Shown: in pieces, positions 40,622 through 51,753 of the stretch
How the letters are laid out: each line of letters begins with the position of its first letter
Numbering within the stretch: position 1 is the first letter of the stretch
Source of the DNA: Linyphia triangularis
Taxonomy: Eukaryota; Arthropoda; Arachnida; Araneae; Linyphiidae
Reading direction: 5' to 3'
Assembly: GCA_963978545.1 (NCBI GenBank)
Contig: OZ021730.1
Coordinates: 4,194,201-4,258,200, forward strand
Length of the DNA stretch: 64,000 nt
Program-made: the position numbers and the translations under genes
Notes under the pieces: generated by a model
What the model saw: only the letters and a program-made list of their open reading frames with translations
What the model was told of the DNA's origin: nothing
Database searches by the model: none

Positions 40622-41236
40622 AGTCAAGATGAAGTCCAAGTAAGGACCATTCCCTATACTCGCTGTGTTACAATCTTCTAACCCAGTTAAAAATTACTTT
40701 CTAAATTATTTCTTATATAAACTTCTATATAACTATCAGCAAAACTACTTTCTAAATTATTTCTTATATAAACTTCTATATAACTATCAGCAAAACTACT
40801 TTCTAAATAATCTCTTATATAACCTTCTATATAACTATCAACAAAACTACTTTCTAAATAATCCCTTATATAACCTTCTATATAACTATCAGCAAAACTA
40901 CTTTCTAAATAACCTCTAAATTTGGCGAGTAGGTACGAAAAAGATCACCCTTATTGAAATGACATAAATTAAATACTCGAAAATAGCACCTAATATGTTT
41001 TATTTTATATTTGAAAAAAAACCTTACGTCAATGCTAATGCAGTGGCACCAAATTTCAATTTTAATTTATACTAGATCGACTTTAAATGAAAACAATTTA
41101 TGTCATCATTAAATGGCTATTTCCGGAACCTACTCACCATATTTAAAAGTTTTGTACAAAGTAGTTTCTAAATGAACTGATGTAGAAAGTTGTAACAAAG
41201 CGAGTTTAGGTAATGATCCTTAATTGAAGTTCTTAA
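40622..41236. mobile_element. MITE family B, copy 5, with a 51-bp internal minisatellite
   Basis: The left end is 'gaagtccaagtaaggaccattccctatactcgc' and the right end 'gtaatgatccttaattgaagttctt'. The centre carries 'gcgagtaggtacgaaaaagatcac'. The segment 40690-40915 is about 4.3 copies of a 51-bp unit ('tactttctaaat...ctatataac'). It grew from the 'gaaactactttctataaaacc' part of the MITE. Confidence 0.82.
40690..40915 (+). repeat. 51-bp minisatellite, about 4.3 copies
   Basis: 'tactttct' markers fall at about 40746, 40797, 40848 and 40899. The in-frame period creates a spurious 17-residue protein repeat. Confidence 0.93.
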
Positions 41237-41239
41237 AAT

Positions 41240-41852
41240 ATCTGTTTAAAGTGTAATGAAAACAAAACCCGGTTACTTACCCTGTCAACTTTTGTTAATG
41301 AGCTTTTATTTTTGTTGCTGTACCTGTTAAAATGTTCACATGCTTCAAAACAATACTTCTGCAAATATTGTGGCACAAATCATTAAGCATTAATAATATA
41401 ATATCTCTGGGATAAGGGTTTAGAGGGCTGTCAAATGTCGTCACTCATTGTGTCATCGATGCCTAACCTTAACGACTACAACTCACAGAATTAACTTCAA
41501 TGACTGAATTAACCTCAATGACTGAATTAACCTCAATGGGGTGACTCCCAACAAAATAAATCTCATGCATCGCAGCTGTGATTCCTTTGAGCTAAAAGCA
41601 TGTTTTCACTAAATGTACAGACTGTGACAAATAATGCTCATTTAATTCAGAAAGTGTTTATGTTTCTCTATTTAAAAGTTGTTTAATGTGTGTTGGAAAT
41701 TAGGCATGTGTAAATATTATGAAAGATACAACAGAGTATTTGTGAGAGTATAATAAAGTATAAAATATGTTCTCAACTTATTAATGATTAGTCCTGATTT
41801 ACAACAACAAAATAGATGTTATATTGAAATATATATTTCAACGTTTTATAAT
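41240..41852. other. Intergenic, no gene recognised
   Basis: There is a short 18-bp tandem repeat, 'tgaattaacctcaatgac', near 41496-41535. The rest is AT-rich sequence without recognisable frames. Confidence 0.45.
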
Positions 41853-41865
41853 CCCAAGAGGAAAG

Positions 41866-42022
41866 GACCAAACGGTATAGTGGTTAGAGTGCTAGCTTCT
41901 AGATCGCGAGGTTGCGAGTTCGAGTCCCGTGTTAGAAATGGGTGTTGGTAAATGTATGTTGACTTGTCTAATGACGAATCCCTCGTGTTGCTGATGGCGC
42001 CAGATAATCTGAAAACAACCAA
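41866..42022 (+). mobile_element. tRNA-derived SINE, copy 6, internally deleted
   Basis: Plus-strand copy lacking the 'tgtttcggcgcattatag' block of the body. Perfect 13-bp duplication cccaagaggaaag at 41853-41865 and 42023-42035. Confidence 0.93.
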
Positions 42023-42050
42023 CCCAAGAGGAAAGCTAAGGGGCTAAGAG

Positions 42051-42750
42051 TAGAGGTCGGCGATGTATCGATACAACGATATTTTTATCGATATTTAAAA
42101 AATATATATATCGATAGTAAAAATATCGATACAAGTCACCGATATATCGATATTTTCAAACATTTTTAGTTTTTGATGATCGTTTGTAGTTCCATTTGTT
42201 TTTATGATTTTCTTTATTACCTTTTCAAAAACTTCAAAACTAAAGTTTGGACTTAAGTTACAATTGCAGTTAGAATGGCACCCTAACTAAAAAGAAAACA
42301 TAATGTAATGGAATGATAAACTCATTTATTAGTAGTCATTAACATAGCACCGTTTCTGTTGCCAACGTGTGCCTGGAATTTGCATCTAATTTTAAATATT
42401 AAAAATATCTCTTATCAGCAAAATATGCGATTAACTACTTTTCAAAATTTCTACTTTAAAAAATAAATGGGAATTTATGCATGGACATCCGAATGTATTT
42501 TATTTATTTCGATTGATAATATAATTTATTTGTAAAAACAATTTTTACAATTTATTTATTAAAACAATTTTGGCATGAATTTATGAAAAGTAGAAATTTG
42601 CTCCGAAAAATTTCGTTTCTGGCAAAATTGAATATCAATTATTAAAAAAAAAAAAAAAAAAAAAAAGAATCATATTTCGATACATCGATATTTTTTCCTA
42701 TTCAACGATATAGTATCGATATTTATTTTGATCGATATTTCCGACCTCTA
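42051..42750. mobile_element. hAT MITE family G, copy 2, 700 bp
   Basis: Ends TAGAGGTCGGCGATGTATCG and 'tatcgatatttccgacctcta'. The flanking 8-mers gctaagag and gttaagaa match at 6 of 8. Interior collinear with copy 1. Confidence 0.86.
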
Positions 42751-42764
42751 GTTAAGAATATGAA

Positions 42765-42918
42765 ACCATCGATGTAGATAAACAATTGGATAGACTGCTC
42801 CATTGTCAATGCAAAGAGAAAAACGCGCCGAGGATTGCGAAGTTGATGGAAGGATTAACCAATCACAGTTCACTTTTATAGTTGGATGGGAATGCGAAAA
42901 ACCTTGTAAAGTGTTAGA

Positions 42919-42987
<69 letters not shown>

Positions 42988-43160
42988 TGCTCATTATTAC
43001 TAATTAAGGTCTACTATTGACATTTCTGCTGTGTACAACCCAAAATTTTATTTTCAATCCACGGCAATCCGTATTTTTTATCCCACCAATGGCATCTGGC
43101 AACGGCTTCATTTTCCCAGCGTTAAGCAGTCTATCCAGTTGTTTATCTATATCGATGTAT
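42765..43160. mobile_element. Foldback MITE family H, uninterrupted copy
   Basis: Ends 'catcgatgtagataaacaattggatagactgct' and the complement near 43124-43158. It contains an (AT)n tract at 42919-42984. It serves as the reference for the two split H copies. Confidence 0.82.
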
Positions 43161-43202
43161 GAAACATCACTCAATTACAGCATAATACTGGTCACTGTAT
43201 TT

Positions 43203-44055
43203 AAGAAGAAGTCCTAGCAGAGATCCTTTCCTATACTCTCTATGTCACAATCTTCTAGCCCAGTGCATTTAGAAACTACTTAGTAGAAAACCTTTAAACT
43301 TAATAGGTATGTACGAAAATGAGCACTTAATGAAATGATACACATTAAAAGCTCTAAAATATTCGTCTAATATAATTTATTTAATATTTTAAATCCTTAC
43401 GTCAACGCATATGCAGTGACTTCACCTGGCTTTGTCTTTTGGTATTGTTACGAATTTTTCCGCTGAGGCAATGATGGCACAGTTTTCACGGTTTAAAAAT
43501 ATTTATTCTCTCTTCAGAAAACTCACAAAATTTATTCACAGGCAACAGTTTAATTACTCTCAAGCTTCAACACAAGCTTCAACAAAAGTAACTTCGAATT
43601 CAGCGATTATACAAGCTCACTCCAATAGGTAAACAAAGCGATCAGCTTTCAACGAAGTCCGAAGTCAATCTGAAAACTTTCCCGTTCTCCAGTCTTTTAT
43701 ATACAAGAGCGTGAGACATTCTCGATGTTCCAGCCAATTCATCGGAAAAGAAATATCTCGGAACTTCTCGATTGCTTTAGGTGTTGCCACCTTTTTCTAA
43801 CTTGTATAATCGCTGTTAATAAATAAAATAAGATAAAAATAAATTACAATAGAATTTTAAAATAATACGTCACTATTTTTACTATATACAGATAATTTGT
43901 GCAACAGTATTTTATTATAATTTGTAATTTAATTAATGAAAAGAATTTATGCCATTTCTTAAAGGGACATTTTTCGTGCCATTTCACCTAATGTCAAGTG
44001 AGAAAGTAGTTTCTAAATGCACTGGGCTAAAAAATTGTAACCTAGCAGGTATAGG
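43203..44055. mobile_element. MITE family B, copy 6, split by a solo LTR
   Basis: Left arm 43203-43445, right arm 43907-44055, with the usual landmarks ('aagtcctagcagagatcc', 'cttacgtcaacgcatatgcag', 'gtagtttctaaatgcactggg'). The interrupting 461-bp sequence has LTR features. Confidence 0.8.
43446..43906 (-). mobile_element. Solo LTR, 461 bp
   Basis: Read on the minus strand it begins TGTTGCACAAAT and ends TTCGTAACA, the TG...CA ends of an LTR. The flanks carry a 4-bp duplication, gtat, at 43442-43445 and 43907-43910. On the minus strand a TATATAAAA box precedes several hundred bases that include AATAAA signals near the end, as expected for U3-R-U5. No internal retroelement sequence adjoins, so it arose by LTR-LTR recombination. 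A Gypsy-type origin is likely from the 4-bp duplication. Confidence 0.82.
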
Positions 44056-44389
44056 GATATATTGTTATTTATTTTGATCGATGTTTTCGACGTCTAGATT
44101 ACTTACTTAGATATTTATGTACGCCATGGTGTTTGCAAATTGGCGAATTACCATTTCATCGTCAGTGGAACCTGACGTACAATATCTTACATGGCTGTTA
44201 GTCAGCCTAAAATTAGTGGGGAGCCAAATTTGCTGCTCCTTGGATGGGATTGATATAAAATGATCTAGTGATTAAGAGTAATCTCAACATAAGTTGAAAA
44301 GATAAACTCAAAAAGATGCCAAGATTTAACAAAACTAGAATAAATACAGATGGACAAAAGACACATCAACTCACTTATTAAATCGATTT
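44056..44389. other. Intergenic, no gene recognised
   Basis: A short fragment 'attttgatcgatgttttcgacgtctag' near 44078-44100 resembles the right end of hAT MITE G. The remainder is not recognised. Confidence 0.4.
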
Positions 44390-44400
44390 CCTGATTTCTC

Positions 44401-44589
44401 TATAGCCGACCAAACGGAATAGTGGTTAGTGTAATAGCCTCTAGACCGAGAGGTTGCGGGTTCGAGTCCAGTGTTAGGCATGGGTGTTTGTAAATGTATG
44501 TTGGCTTGTCAAATGACGAATGTTTCGGCGCATTATAGCCCTCGTGTTGCTGATGGCGCCAGATAATCTGAAAACAACCAACCAACCAA
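44401..44589 (+). mobile_element. tRNA-derived SINE, copy 7
   Basis: Full-length plus-strand copy ending in three 'accaacc' tail units. Perfect 11-bp duplication cctgatttctc at 44390-44400 and 44590-44600. Confidence 0.94.
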
Positions 44590-44654
44590 CCTGATTTCTC
44601 GATATTTTTTTCATTTGATTTTCTTGTTTTATTATTTTTATTTTATTTTCAAGG

Positions 44655-44657
<3 letters not shown>

Positions 44658-44694
<37 letters not shown>

Positions 44695-44705
44695 TATTAT
44701 TATTA

Positions 44706-44803
<98 letters not shown>

Positions 44804-44804
44804 G
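44658..44804. repeat. (ATT)n microsatellite, about 147 bp
   Basis: A trinucleotide array with two interruptions. The poly-Ile open frames on both strands are artefacts of it. Confidence 0.98.
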
Positions 44805-45234
44805 TATGGTTATAAAAATACAAATCAATCATTTTTATTTCCATGTATAGTAGAATATACAAGAATTAAACAACGACCATCCATGTTCACCATTATTGGT
44901 AAAGGGCAATTGCTGCATCCGAAAAGTAGAAAGCAGCAAAGGGTCTCAGGATTGAGTCTTCTCTCAGGATTTCATATTGAAGATCTTCATTAAAATCAAC
45001 TTGTTTAAGTGCCCGATCATAAAACTTGGTGTTAAGTTTGGCCAAATGTGTTTGAATAAGATCGATGTCAAAATCTCTGTAAATAAGAGGGTTTCGAATG
45101 TATCTTGAAGCATCTACCATTTCTCTAAGAACTTTATTTTGACATGTTTGAAGGATTTTGATTTCAGTGGGATTAAGAGTAGTGAGTGCTGGGGAAGCAT
45201 AAGTTAGAACAGGTCTGATGGTAAAGGTGTAAAC

Positions 45235-45869
45235 CATAGACTTATTATTATCAATAGACCGCGCGTTCCCACTTCAATTATACAACGAGAATGAAACCAA
45301 AATGAATCACATGAGTAGGGACTTTTTGGGAGCAGGGTTGCAGATTTGGCGGGTTTCTCCTCACTCAGGCGATAAAGGATAATAAGATTATTAGATAAAG
45401 GATTAATTTTACTACGTAGTTGTCTTGTATGTTAAATTGTTGGTTGCTAGACCGCATGTTTAGAGTAACCTCGTGTAACCAAATTAAAAACCACGTGACT
45501 GATAGACGAAGGAGAACGAAGAAGATAAAAAAAAAACACCACTCATTCCAATGGAAAACGCCGAAATACGTCTGACGGAAAGTACGTGAATACAAGAAAA
45601 ATGGTGAAATATTGTTCTGCATTTGGTTGCAAAGAAAAATTCCAGAAAGGAGGCTCAATAACCTTTCACAAGTAAGTGCTAGTTTTTAAATGTTCTATTT
45701 AGTTAAGGTTTTACAGTACACTCATAAATATGTTTTTGTTTATCGCCTGAGTGAGGAGAAACCCGCCAAATCTGCCAAAAAGTTCCTACTCATGTGATTC
45801 ATTTTGGTTTCATTCTCGTTGTATAATTGAAGTGGGAACGTGCAGTCTATTGATAATAATAAGTCTATG
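45235..45869. mobile_element. P-like (THAP) foldback transposon, 635 bp
   Basis: The element begins CATAGACTTATTATTATCAA and ends with the complement. The inverted arms extend about 130 bp. The flanks carry a perfect 8-bp duplication, gtgtaaac, at 45227-45234 and 45870-45877, the P-element hallmark. The centre encodes a THAP-like first exon. It interrupts the LINE thumb region. Non-autonomous: no catalytic region is present. Confidence 0.9.
45601..45671 (+). pseudogene. THAP-domain first exon of a P-like transposase
   Basis: ATG at 45601: MVKYCSAFGCKEKFQKGGS then ITFHK, with the M-V-x-x-C-x4-C and downstream F-H of the C2CH THAP zinc finger. A good splice donor (aagtaagt) follows at 45672. 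The second cysteine/histidine half and all catalytic exons are missing, so the captured exon has nothing of its own to splice to inside the element. Confidence 0.8.
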
Positions 45870-46020
45870 GTGTAAACAAGCCTCTTTTGGTTCAGAGGCA
45901 AGACAGACTTTCTACCAAGGATTGGCCTTAGTCTTACCATTGCACATTTGGCTTTGCCTGTAACGTGTCTGCAGTGATATTTCCAGATAAGTTTTTCATT
46001 GAACATGAGCATCAGATAAT

Positions 46021-46500
46021 TAACTAATTTAAGAATTAGGTTAGTATCTTTAAAAAGTTATATGCTTTTTGATCTGCTGGCTTGAATGGTACGAAGGCAA
46101 ATAATTGGACACAATTAATAATATGTGTTTCCTTCAAACAAAATAGAAAGAGACACTTAAGAAAAAACACACTATGTATATTTTGCAGTGCAATGATTAA
46201 ATTACTTGGATACTTATATACACCAAGGCGTTTACTTGGATACTTGAATATTGAATGAATAGGTTTGCTAGGGTGTTCAGAGCAGAACGCCAGTATATCC
46301 TTTCCTCATAAATATGTACAAATATAAGTTTATAAAATGATAATTTGGCACAGAAAAACAATTAGAAAATGGACAAACAAAGGACAGTACACAACAACAA
46401 AACAGAAATTTGGCCAGTGGGCACTTATCTTGATTAATAGTAAAAATGGACAACACAATTGGTGCACAATTTAGATAATAAATGGGCAAGCTCAAGTTGA
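46021..46500. other. No gene recognised
   Basis: Sequence between the two LINE copies, with a repeated 'tacttggatacttatatacaccaagg' type motif near 46203-46245. Probably LINE 3' untranslated sequence or an older repeat. Confidence 0.35.
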
Positions 46501-46595
46501 AACAGTAAAAGTGAAGTGAAGAAGGGGTCGAGCCCCTTAAGTTTTATTTAATTGGGACTGCAAAGGCAGATTGAAAGGAGTACATCTATTCAAAG

Positions 46596-48632
46596 TTATC
46601 TATTATATTTTTTTTTGGCTAGGATTGCGTCTGATAACGCAAATGACACAAAAGGTCTAATTTTATAGTCCTCTGGGAGAATTTCATTGTCTGTGTTAGC
46701 TTGTAAATTGGAGTTGGCACACTTGGCATTTTTATAGAAGTTAATATTCAATTTCGCCAAGTGTTCATTAATGAATTCAGTTTTGCGATCTCTATGAATC
46801 AGTGAATTGCGTTTAAACGTCCTCTCTACAATATAGAATTGTAAAATTTTAATTACATCGTCAGGAAGATCAATGTTGAGGAGTTTGTAGATGAACTCAT
46901 CCTGATAAACCCGGTCAATGGTCTTGGCCACATCTAACATAAGAATTGCAGTGGTTTGCTTGTTATGGTAGGCAGATCCTGCGAACTCAAGCAACCTAAC
47001 AAGTTGTTTGTGGTAGATCTCCCTGTCATGAAACCAAATTGTTCGGTAGGGACTCGGTCCAAGTAGGGGTTGAGTCTATTAAAAATAATCCTCTCAAACA
47101 TTTTACCCATTGAAGGCAGTAAAGTGATAGGTCTGTGACTAACGGGCATAATTGGTTTTTTCCTGATTTTTGTATTAAAATAATTGTAGCCTGCTTCCAA
47201 ACAGAGGGGAAGAATACATGTTTTAGACAAGCATTGAAGATATTAGACATGCTCTCTATGGTTTCAGGTGGGAGGTTCTTTATCATTCTATTGGATACTT
47301 CATCTCCTGCTGGAGCCTTTTTAACTTTGAGTTTTCTGATTATATACGTAATCTCTTCCTAATTGATGTCAGTTAGAGTTTTGGAGAAGTTATGAGTGAG
47401 GTTGAATTTACCAACTCTATCTTTAATGATATCTACAAAATCGTCGTCGCAAGGCTCTTTATTTTCTTGGAATTGGAATTGTTGAGAGTCGGCGAAGGCT
47501 TCAGCCTTGTCAGTATAAGTGTATGGTAAACCTCTTTCACCCTGTATTGGTCTTTTAATGAATTTGTCTTTTTTATCCTCAGTGGCTCATGATTCAGCTT
47601 TTTGTTGCCACCTGTCCTCTCTATAATCTCTGGTTAGTAGCTTGACTTCTTTCTTGAGCGAATTAACTTGCTTTTTAAAATTAGGAGCTTGTGGTTTTTT
47701 GCCACTTTTTTCTAATCCAGTTTCTGTATTGAATCAATTTTCTAATGTGTGTTGGGAGGAGCATGTAGTTATCAATGTAAGGTTTGTAGGTTGTTGCCTC
47801 ACAGTGCTCAAGTTTAATGTTGTTTGTAAATTTTTCAATCTTATTGTCAATGCACTCTGTGTCTTTAAGAGGTGGAGAGGGACAGTGGCGCACTTTAAGC
47901 AGGTTGTGGAAAAGATTAAAACCAGTCTTTGAAACAACCCTGTTCTGCTTTGGAATCCTTTTCTCAATAATGGCTACCACTGGCAGGTGATATGAAGAAA
48001 GGGCATTTATTACATCAGCACATATTTGAATGTGTGGGTTGGTTACAAAAATGTCAAGGATGTCAGGTTTGTGGTTTTTTGAATCCGGGGTAGTACGTAG
48101 GGGGAATAGAAGCAATAACTCTGATTTTTCCGAAACCAAGTTTGCTACCCAAGTACGATCCATTTAAGTTGTTGGACCTGCATCCCCAGATGTTATTCTT
48201 GGCACTCAAGTCATCTGCTCTAATAGTTGGGACGTTATCTGGTAAGAGGAATTCAATAATTGTGTTACTGAGTCTGTTATTAGGGGGGTTATAAACTGCT
48301 GAAAAGTGAATGATGGAGTTGCAGTATTCTAAAATAATATTAGTTTCCTTGATGCCATCACCATTATGGGCTCTGAATAAAAAGGTTGGCAGGGTACTTT
48401 TGGCAAAAATTGCTGTACCATCCCCTCTGAGATGAAGTCTGTCGGTTTTATATGTGGTGTAGTTTGGGATTTTTAATGAGTGGCAGGGCTTAGCGTGAGA
48501 TTCAGTGATGAGACAAATGCCAACATCATTCTCAGCTATGAAATTTTTGAATTCCTCAAGTTTATTGGTAATATTATTAGCATTCCAGGTTATTACAATT
48601 AAAAGAGAATATGTGATGTTTTTATTCATCAT
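46596..48632 (-). pseudogene. LINE ORF2 remnant: endonuclease and partial reverse transcriptase
   Basis: The endonuclease (48632-48063) shows ITWNANNI, LITESHAKP, 'HFSAVYNPP' and 'AKNNIWGCRSNNLNG', the AP-endonuclease motifs. The next frames give 'DILDIFVTNP' and 'LSSYHLPVV'. The reverse transcriptase follows in pieces: 'RKLKVKKAPAGDEVSNRMIK', VSHRPITLLPSMGKMFERII, 'EQFGFMTGRSTTNNLL' and motif A as 'AILMLDVAKTIDRVY'. Sequence then jumps from 'QFYIVERTFK' to the C-terminal tail, so the YADD-type motif C is deleted. Several frameshifts; not functional. Confidence 0.9.
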
Positions 48633-49019
48633 GAGTTGCGTTGGTGTCCCTACTATTACATAATTTATCTTTATATTCAGAGAGTTTTAACCCACGCAAC
48701 TAAGCTGGTCATTTCATTGAGAGTTTGTTTGGCTTCAGACAGGGCTGATCAAACTTGTATGCTCTCTGTTGATGATGGAATAGTTAGTTGAACTTGATGT
48801 TGCCGTAGATTGTTGGGGAGTTGAATGGGAATGGGTTAGAGCCATTGCATAAGAAATTCCATTTGCTGGTGTCTTAGGAAAAGTTTGATTTGAATGTGGA
48901 CTTACTTGGGATGGTAGATCTGTTAGGGCATTCCCATTATAATTTGAATTTACAACAATTCTATCTTGATATGATAAATGAATATCATTAGATTGGCAAC
49001 CAGAAAAGTTGGCAGTGTA

Positions 49020-50626
49020 GTGTATCATCAGTCTTATTACAATCTTTGTTGAGATGCGGTCCAGCACATTTCACTCACTTTGGATCCCTTTTGCAGTTGA
49101 AAGATGCATGATAGAATGCTTGGCATCTTCAGCATTGAGTCACTCCACCTCTATCCTTGTAAGGTTCAATACTTACTTTTAGATTTATGATATAAGTTAA
49201 GTAGTGTATTCCTCTAGAATTTTCAGATTTTGGTAGTGTAACCATGAAGAATAGTAATTTGGTAATGGTGGCAGTCCTACGTCAAGTCAATTGACAAACT
49301 TTGGTGGCTGCATAGCCCTCATTTCTGAGATATGTTTCCAATTCATCAATATCTGTGTCATTTGGGAGTGATTTTATGACTACTTTAATCATTTTATCAC
49401 TTGGTAAAACACAAGCGTTGCAACGAATTTCAATTTGGTCAAATAGGGCAGTAATTTGCCTTTGCTGTTGTTCATCAGCTGCCTTAATATTGAAGGCATG
49501 ATTTCCTATGCATTTGGCAATGAAACCAATGAATTTGTGTTCAATAAGCAGTTCATTAATGAGTTGCCAAGTGTACCGTTCATCATCAACGATGATCGTG
49601 ATTCTCTTAGCTGAAAGTCTGGAGCGAGTAAAAGAAGAATCTTCCTCAGCAGCTTCTTCTCTATCTGAATCAACAGAATTTTTTTCTCTTGTGTTAATAA
49701 CAATAGACTGCTTTCATTTGGAAGAAAAAATTTTGCAAAAGTTCTTTCGAGTGGTTCAATTTCAGTCGGATTGGGGAAGTGTTTGCTTCGCCTAGAAGCA
49801 GGAAAAAATCCCTTTGTTCCCTTCGACACTGCTGAAGTGACGACACTTTAGCTTCCTTGCACCCAAGACCTTTGTGAAGTGCCATCAAAGGAGGCTGCCG
49901 GACTCTACGCCAGTGTTTGTGTCTTTTTTGTAAGATCGGGTTATTTGCAGCTACCCAGTTTAGGGAATTCTTCATTTGATATCGTAGCTTTAGACGGATA
50001 CTGCTTGTTTGGATTGCTTTTCAGGGACTTTTAGGTCACTTTTTTCCCATTTCTCAAATATGACCCTTCATTTGAGCCATTTTCACTATCTGAGATAGTA
50101 TTAGAGTTTTCATGTATATCTCTAAGAGTACCCTCTCATAGATCAGTTAGAACTTCAAATGAATTAGTCGTGTCAATTCAACCACTTTCAATATTAGGTG
50201 GCCGACCAAACGGTATAGTGGTTAGCGTGCTAGCTTCTAGACCGCGAGATTTCGGGTTCGAGTCCCGTCTTAGACATGGGTGTTTGTAAATGTATGTTGG
50301 CTTGTCTAATGACGAATGTTTCGGCGCATTATACCCCTCGTGTTGCTGAAGGCGCCAGATAATCTGAAAACAACCAACCAATATTAGGTGAAACGTCTAC
50401 AGAATTATTAAATTTTAAATTAATTTTACAGGTGACAATATGGACATTATTTTTAATTTTCTTAGATGGGGATTTCAAAGAAGAGGACGGGGCGATGATT
50501 ATCAGATTTCTTCTCTATCAGAATCAGAAACTCTGGAGTGAGAGCATTAATTCGATCCCCATCCTTCTGGCCTAGTACTGCCAGGCTCTCCACAACCTTA
50601 TCCATTCGTACCTTAAATCGATCCAT
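49020..50626 (-). pseudogene. LINE ORF1 (gag-like) remnant
   Basis: Start ATG at 50626 (MDRFKVRMDKVVESLAVLGQ). A PRE-C2HC-like domain is visible as 'IKVVIKSLPNDTDIDELETY' near 49390-49330. Zinc knuckles follow near 49130-49030 ('CQAFYHASFNCKRDPK', stop, 'VKCAGPHLNKDCNKT'). A SINE at 50201-50378, frameshifts and stops inactivate it. ORF1 proteins of this type bind the element RNA. Confidence 0.8.
50201..50378 (+). mobile_element. tRNA-derived SINE, copy 8
   Basis: Full-length plus-strand copy inserted in LINE ORF1. Perfect 12-bp duplication caatattaggtg at 50189-50200 and 50379-50390. Confidence 0.95.
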
Positions 50627-50634
50627 GGTATTAA

Positions 50635-51246
50635 GTGTAACTGTAATGCAAATGTGTACGCAGCTGCACCTGGGCGGTCTCCAAAGTAGGAAAAAACAGT
50701 GACTTTTCTTTGGTTTAGTAATATTTTATATCAAGAATATTTCTTACATTTGCAAACCTTTAATATTGAAATATTTTAACTTATGACCAATATATAATAT
50801 TGATATCGAATGATATTAAAAGCATAAAAAGGTGTAAAAAAGTGTAACTGTAATGCAAATGTGTACGCAGCTGCACCTTGGCGGTCTCCATAGTAGGAAA
50901 AAACAGTGACTTTTCTTTGGTTTAGTAATATTTTATATCAAGAATATTTCTTACATTTGCAAACCTTTAATATTGAAATATTTTAACTTATGACCAATAT
51001 ATAATATTGATATCGAATGATATTAAAAGCATTAAAAGGTGTAAAAAAGTGTAACTGTAATGCAAATGTGTACGCAGCTGCACCTGGGCGGTCTCCAAAG
51101 TAGGAAAAAACAGTGACTTTTCTTTGGTTTAGCAATATTTTATATGAAGAATATTTCTTACATTTGCAAACCTTTAATATTGAAATATTTTAACTTATGA
51201 ACAATATATAATATTGATATCGAATGATATTAAAAGCATAAAAAGG
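50635..51246 (-). repeat. Three tandem 206-bp monomers at the LINE 5' end
   Basis: Units begin 'aagtgtaactgtaatgcaaa' at about 50634, 50839 and 51045 and end near 'aaaagcataaaaaggt'. They differ at a handful of positions. They abut the ORF1 start on the upstream side of the minus-strand element, the position of a 5' untranslated promoter. They contain 'cgcagctgcacctgggcggtc', the only GC-rich block in the unit. Confidence 0.9.
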
Positions 51247-51751
51247 TAATTATTTGATTAAACAGCTTAACACCAAAGAAATGGTTCAATATATTGACCT
51301 TTACCGATGATTGTAATTAACTTTTACTTTGACTAGAAGCTGAAAAACCTCAAGAAATTACATTGACGATAAAAAAAAAAATTCGTTTCAGTTTTTGGTG
51401 GGTGGTGCAGTGGAATACAATTATGCAACTGTTCAGCAATTTTTTATGAGGTTTCTTTTCATTTTTATGTTAGTCACGATCTTCTAATAGATCCAAACAA
51501 CTAGTTTATCAACGCTTTTAAGAAACTGTCGTATGATTTAGGACTGAATATTGTGTGTTAATTAACGTAGTTAGTAAATCGGAATGTACTCACCTCGCTT
51601 AATCAGTTAAGAGTTAAGAGAGTTTGAAAGTAAAAGAATCCATAGATTAGCCTCAATCTATAAGTGTTGCTAGATGAAAAGACATATAAAAGATTTAAAA
51701 TGATGTGTGAACGGTACCAAATTATATCGTAGATTGAAGGAACACGTTAAA
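51247..51751. other. No gene recognised
   Basis: AT-rich intergenic sequence between the LINE 5' end and MITE V copy 2. Confidence 0.4.
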
Positions 51752-51753
51752 TA

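Larger units (their letters stand above)
44880..46020 (-). mobile_element. Jockey-like LINE 3' fragment, split by a P-like element
   Basis: Minus strand. The first part (46012-45878) reads LIWKYHCRHVTGKAKCAMVR then LRPILGRKSVLPLNQKRLVY, the thumb region after the reverse transcriptase core. It continues beyond the insertion (45234-44893) as FTIRPVLTYASPALTTLNPT and 'KILQTCQNKVLREMVDA', the C-terminal tail typical of Jockey-like ORF2. Upstream catalytic motifs are absent (5'-truncated). Confidence 0.88.
46500..51246 (-). mobile_element. Jockey-like LINE, near full length, defective
   Basis: The order on the minus strand is: three tandem 5' monomers (51246-50635), ORF1 from 50626, ORF2 endonuclease and reverse transcriptase (48632-46596), then a 3' tail. 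ORF1 carries a SINE insertion. ORF2 lacks the block between motif A and the C-terminus, with multiple frameshifts. Assigned to a Jockey-like clade from the ORF1 PRE-C2HC plus zinc-knuckle layout and the ORF2 motifs. Confidence 0.88.

Noticed and set aside
44615..44862. Poly-isoleucine open frames on both strands
   Set aside because: Translation of the (ATT)n microsatellite.
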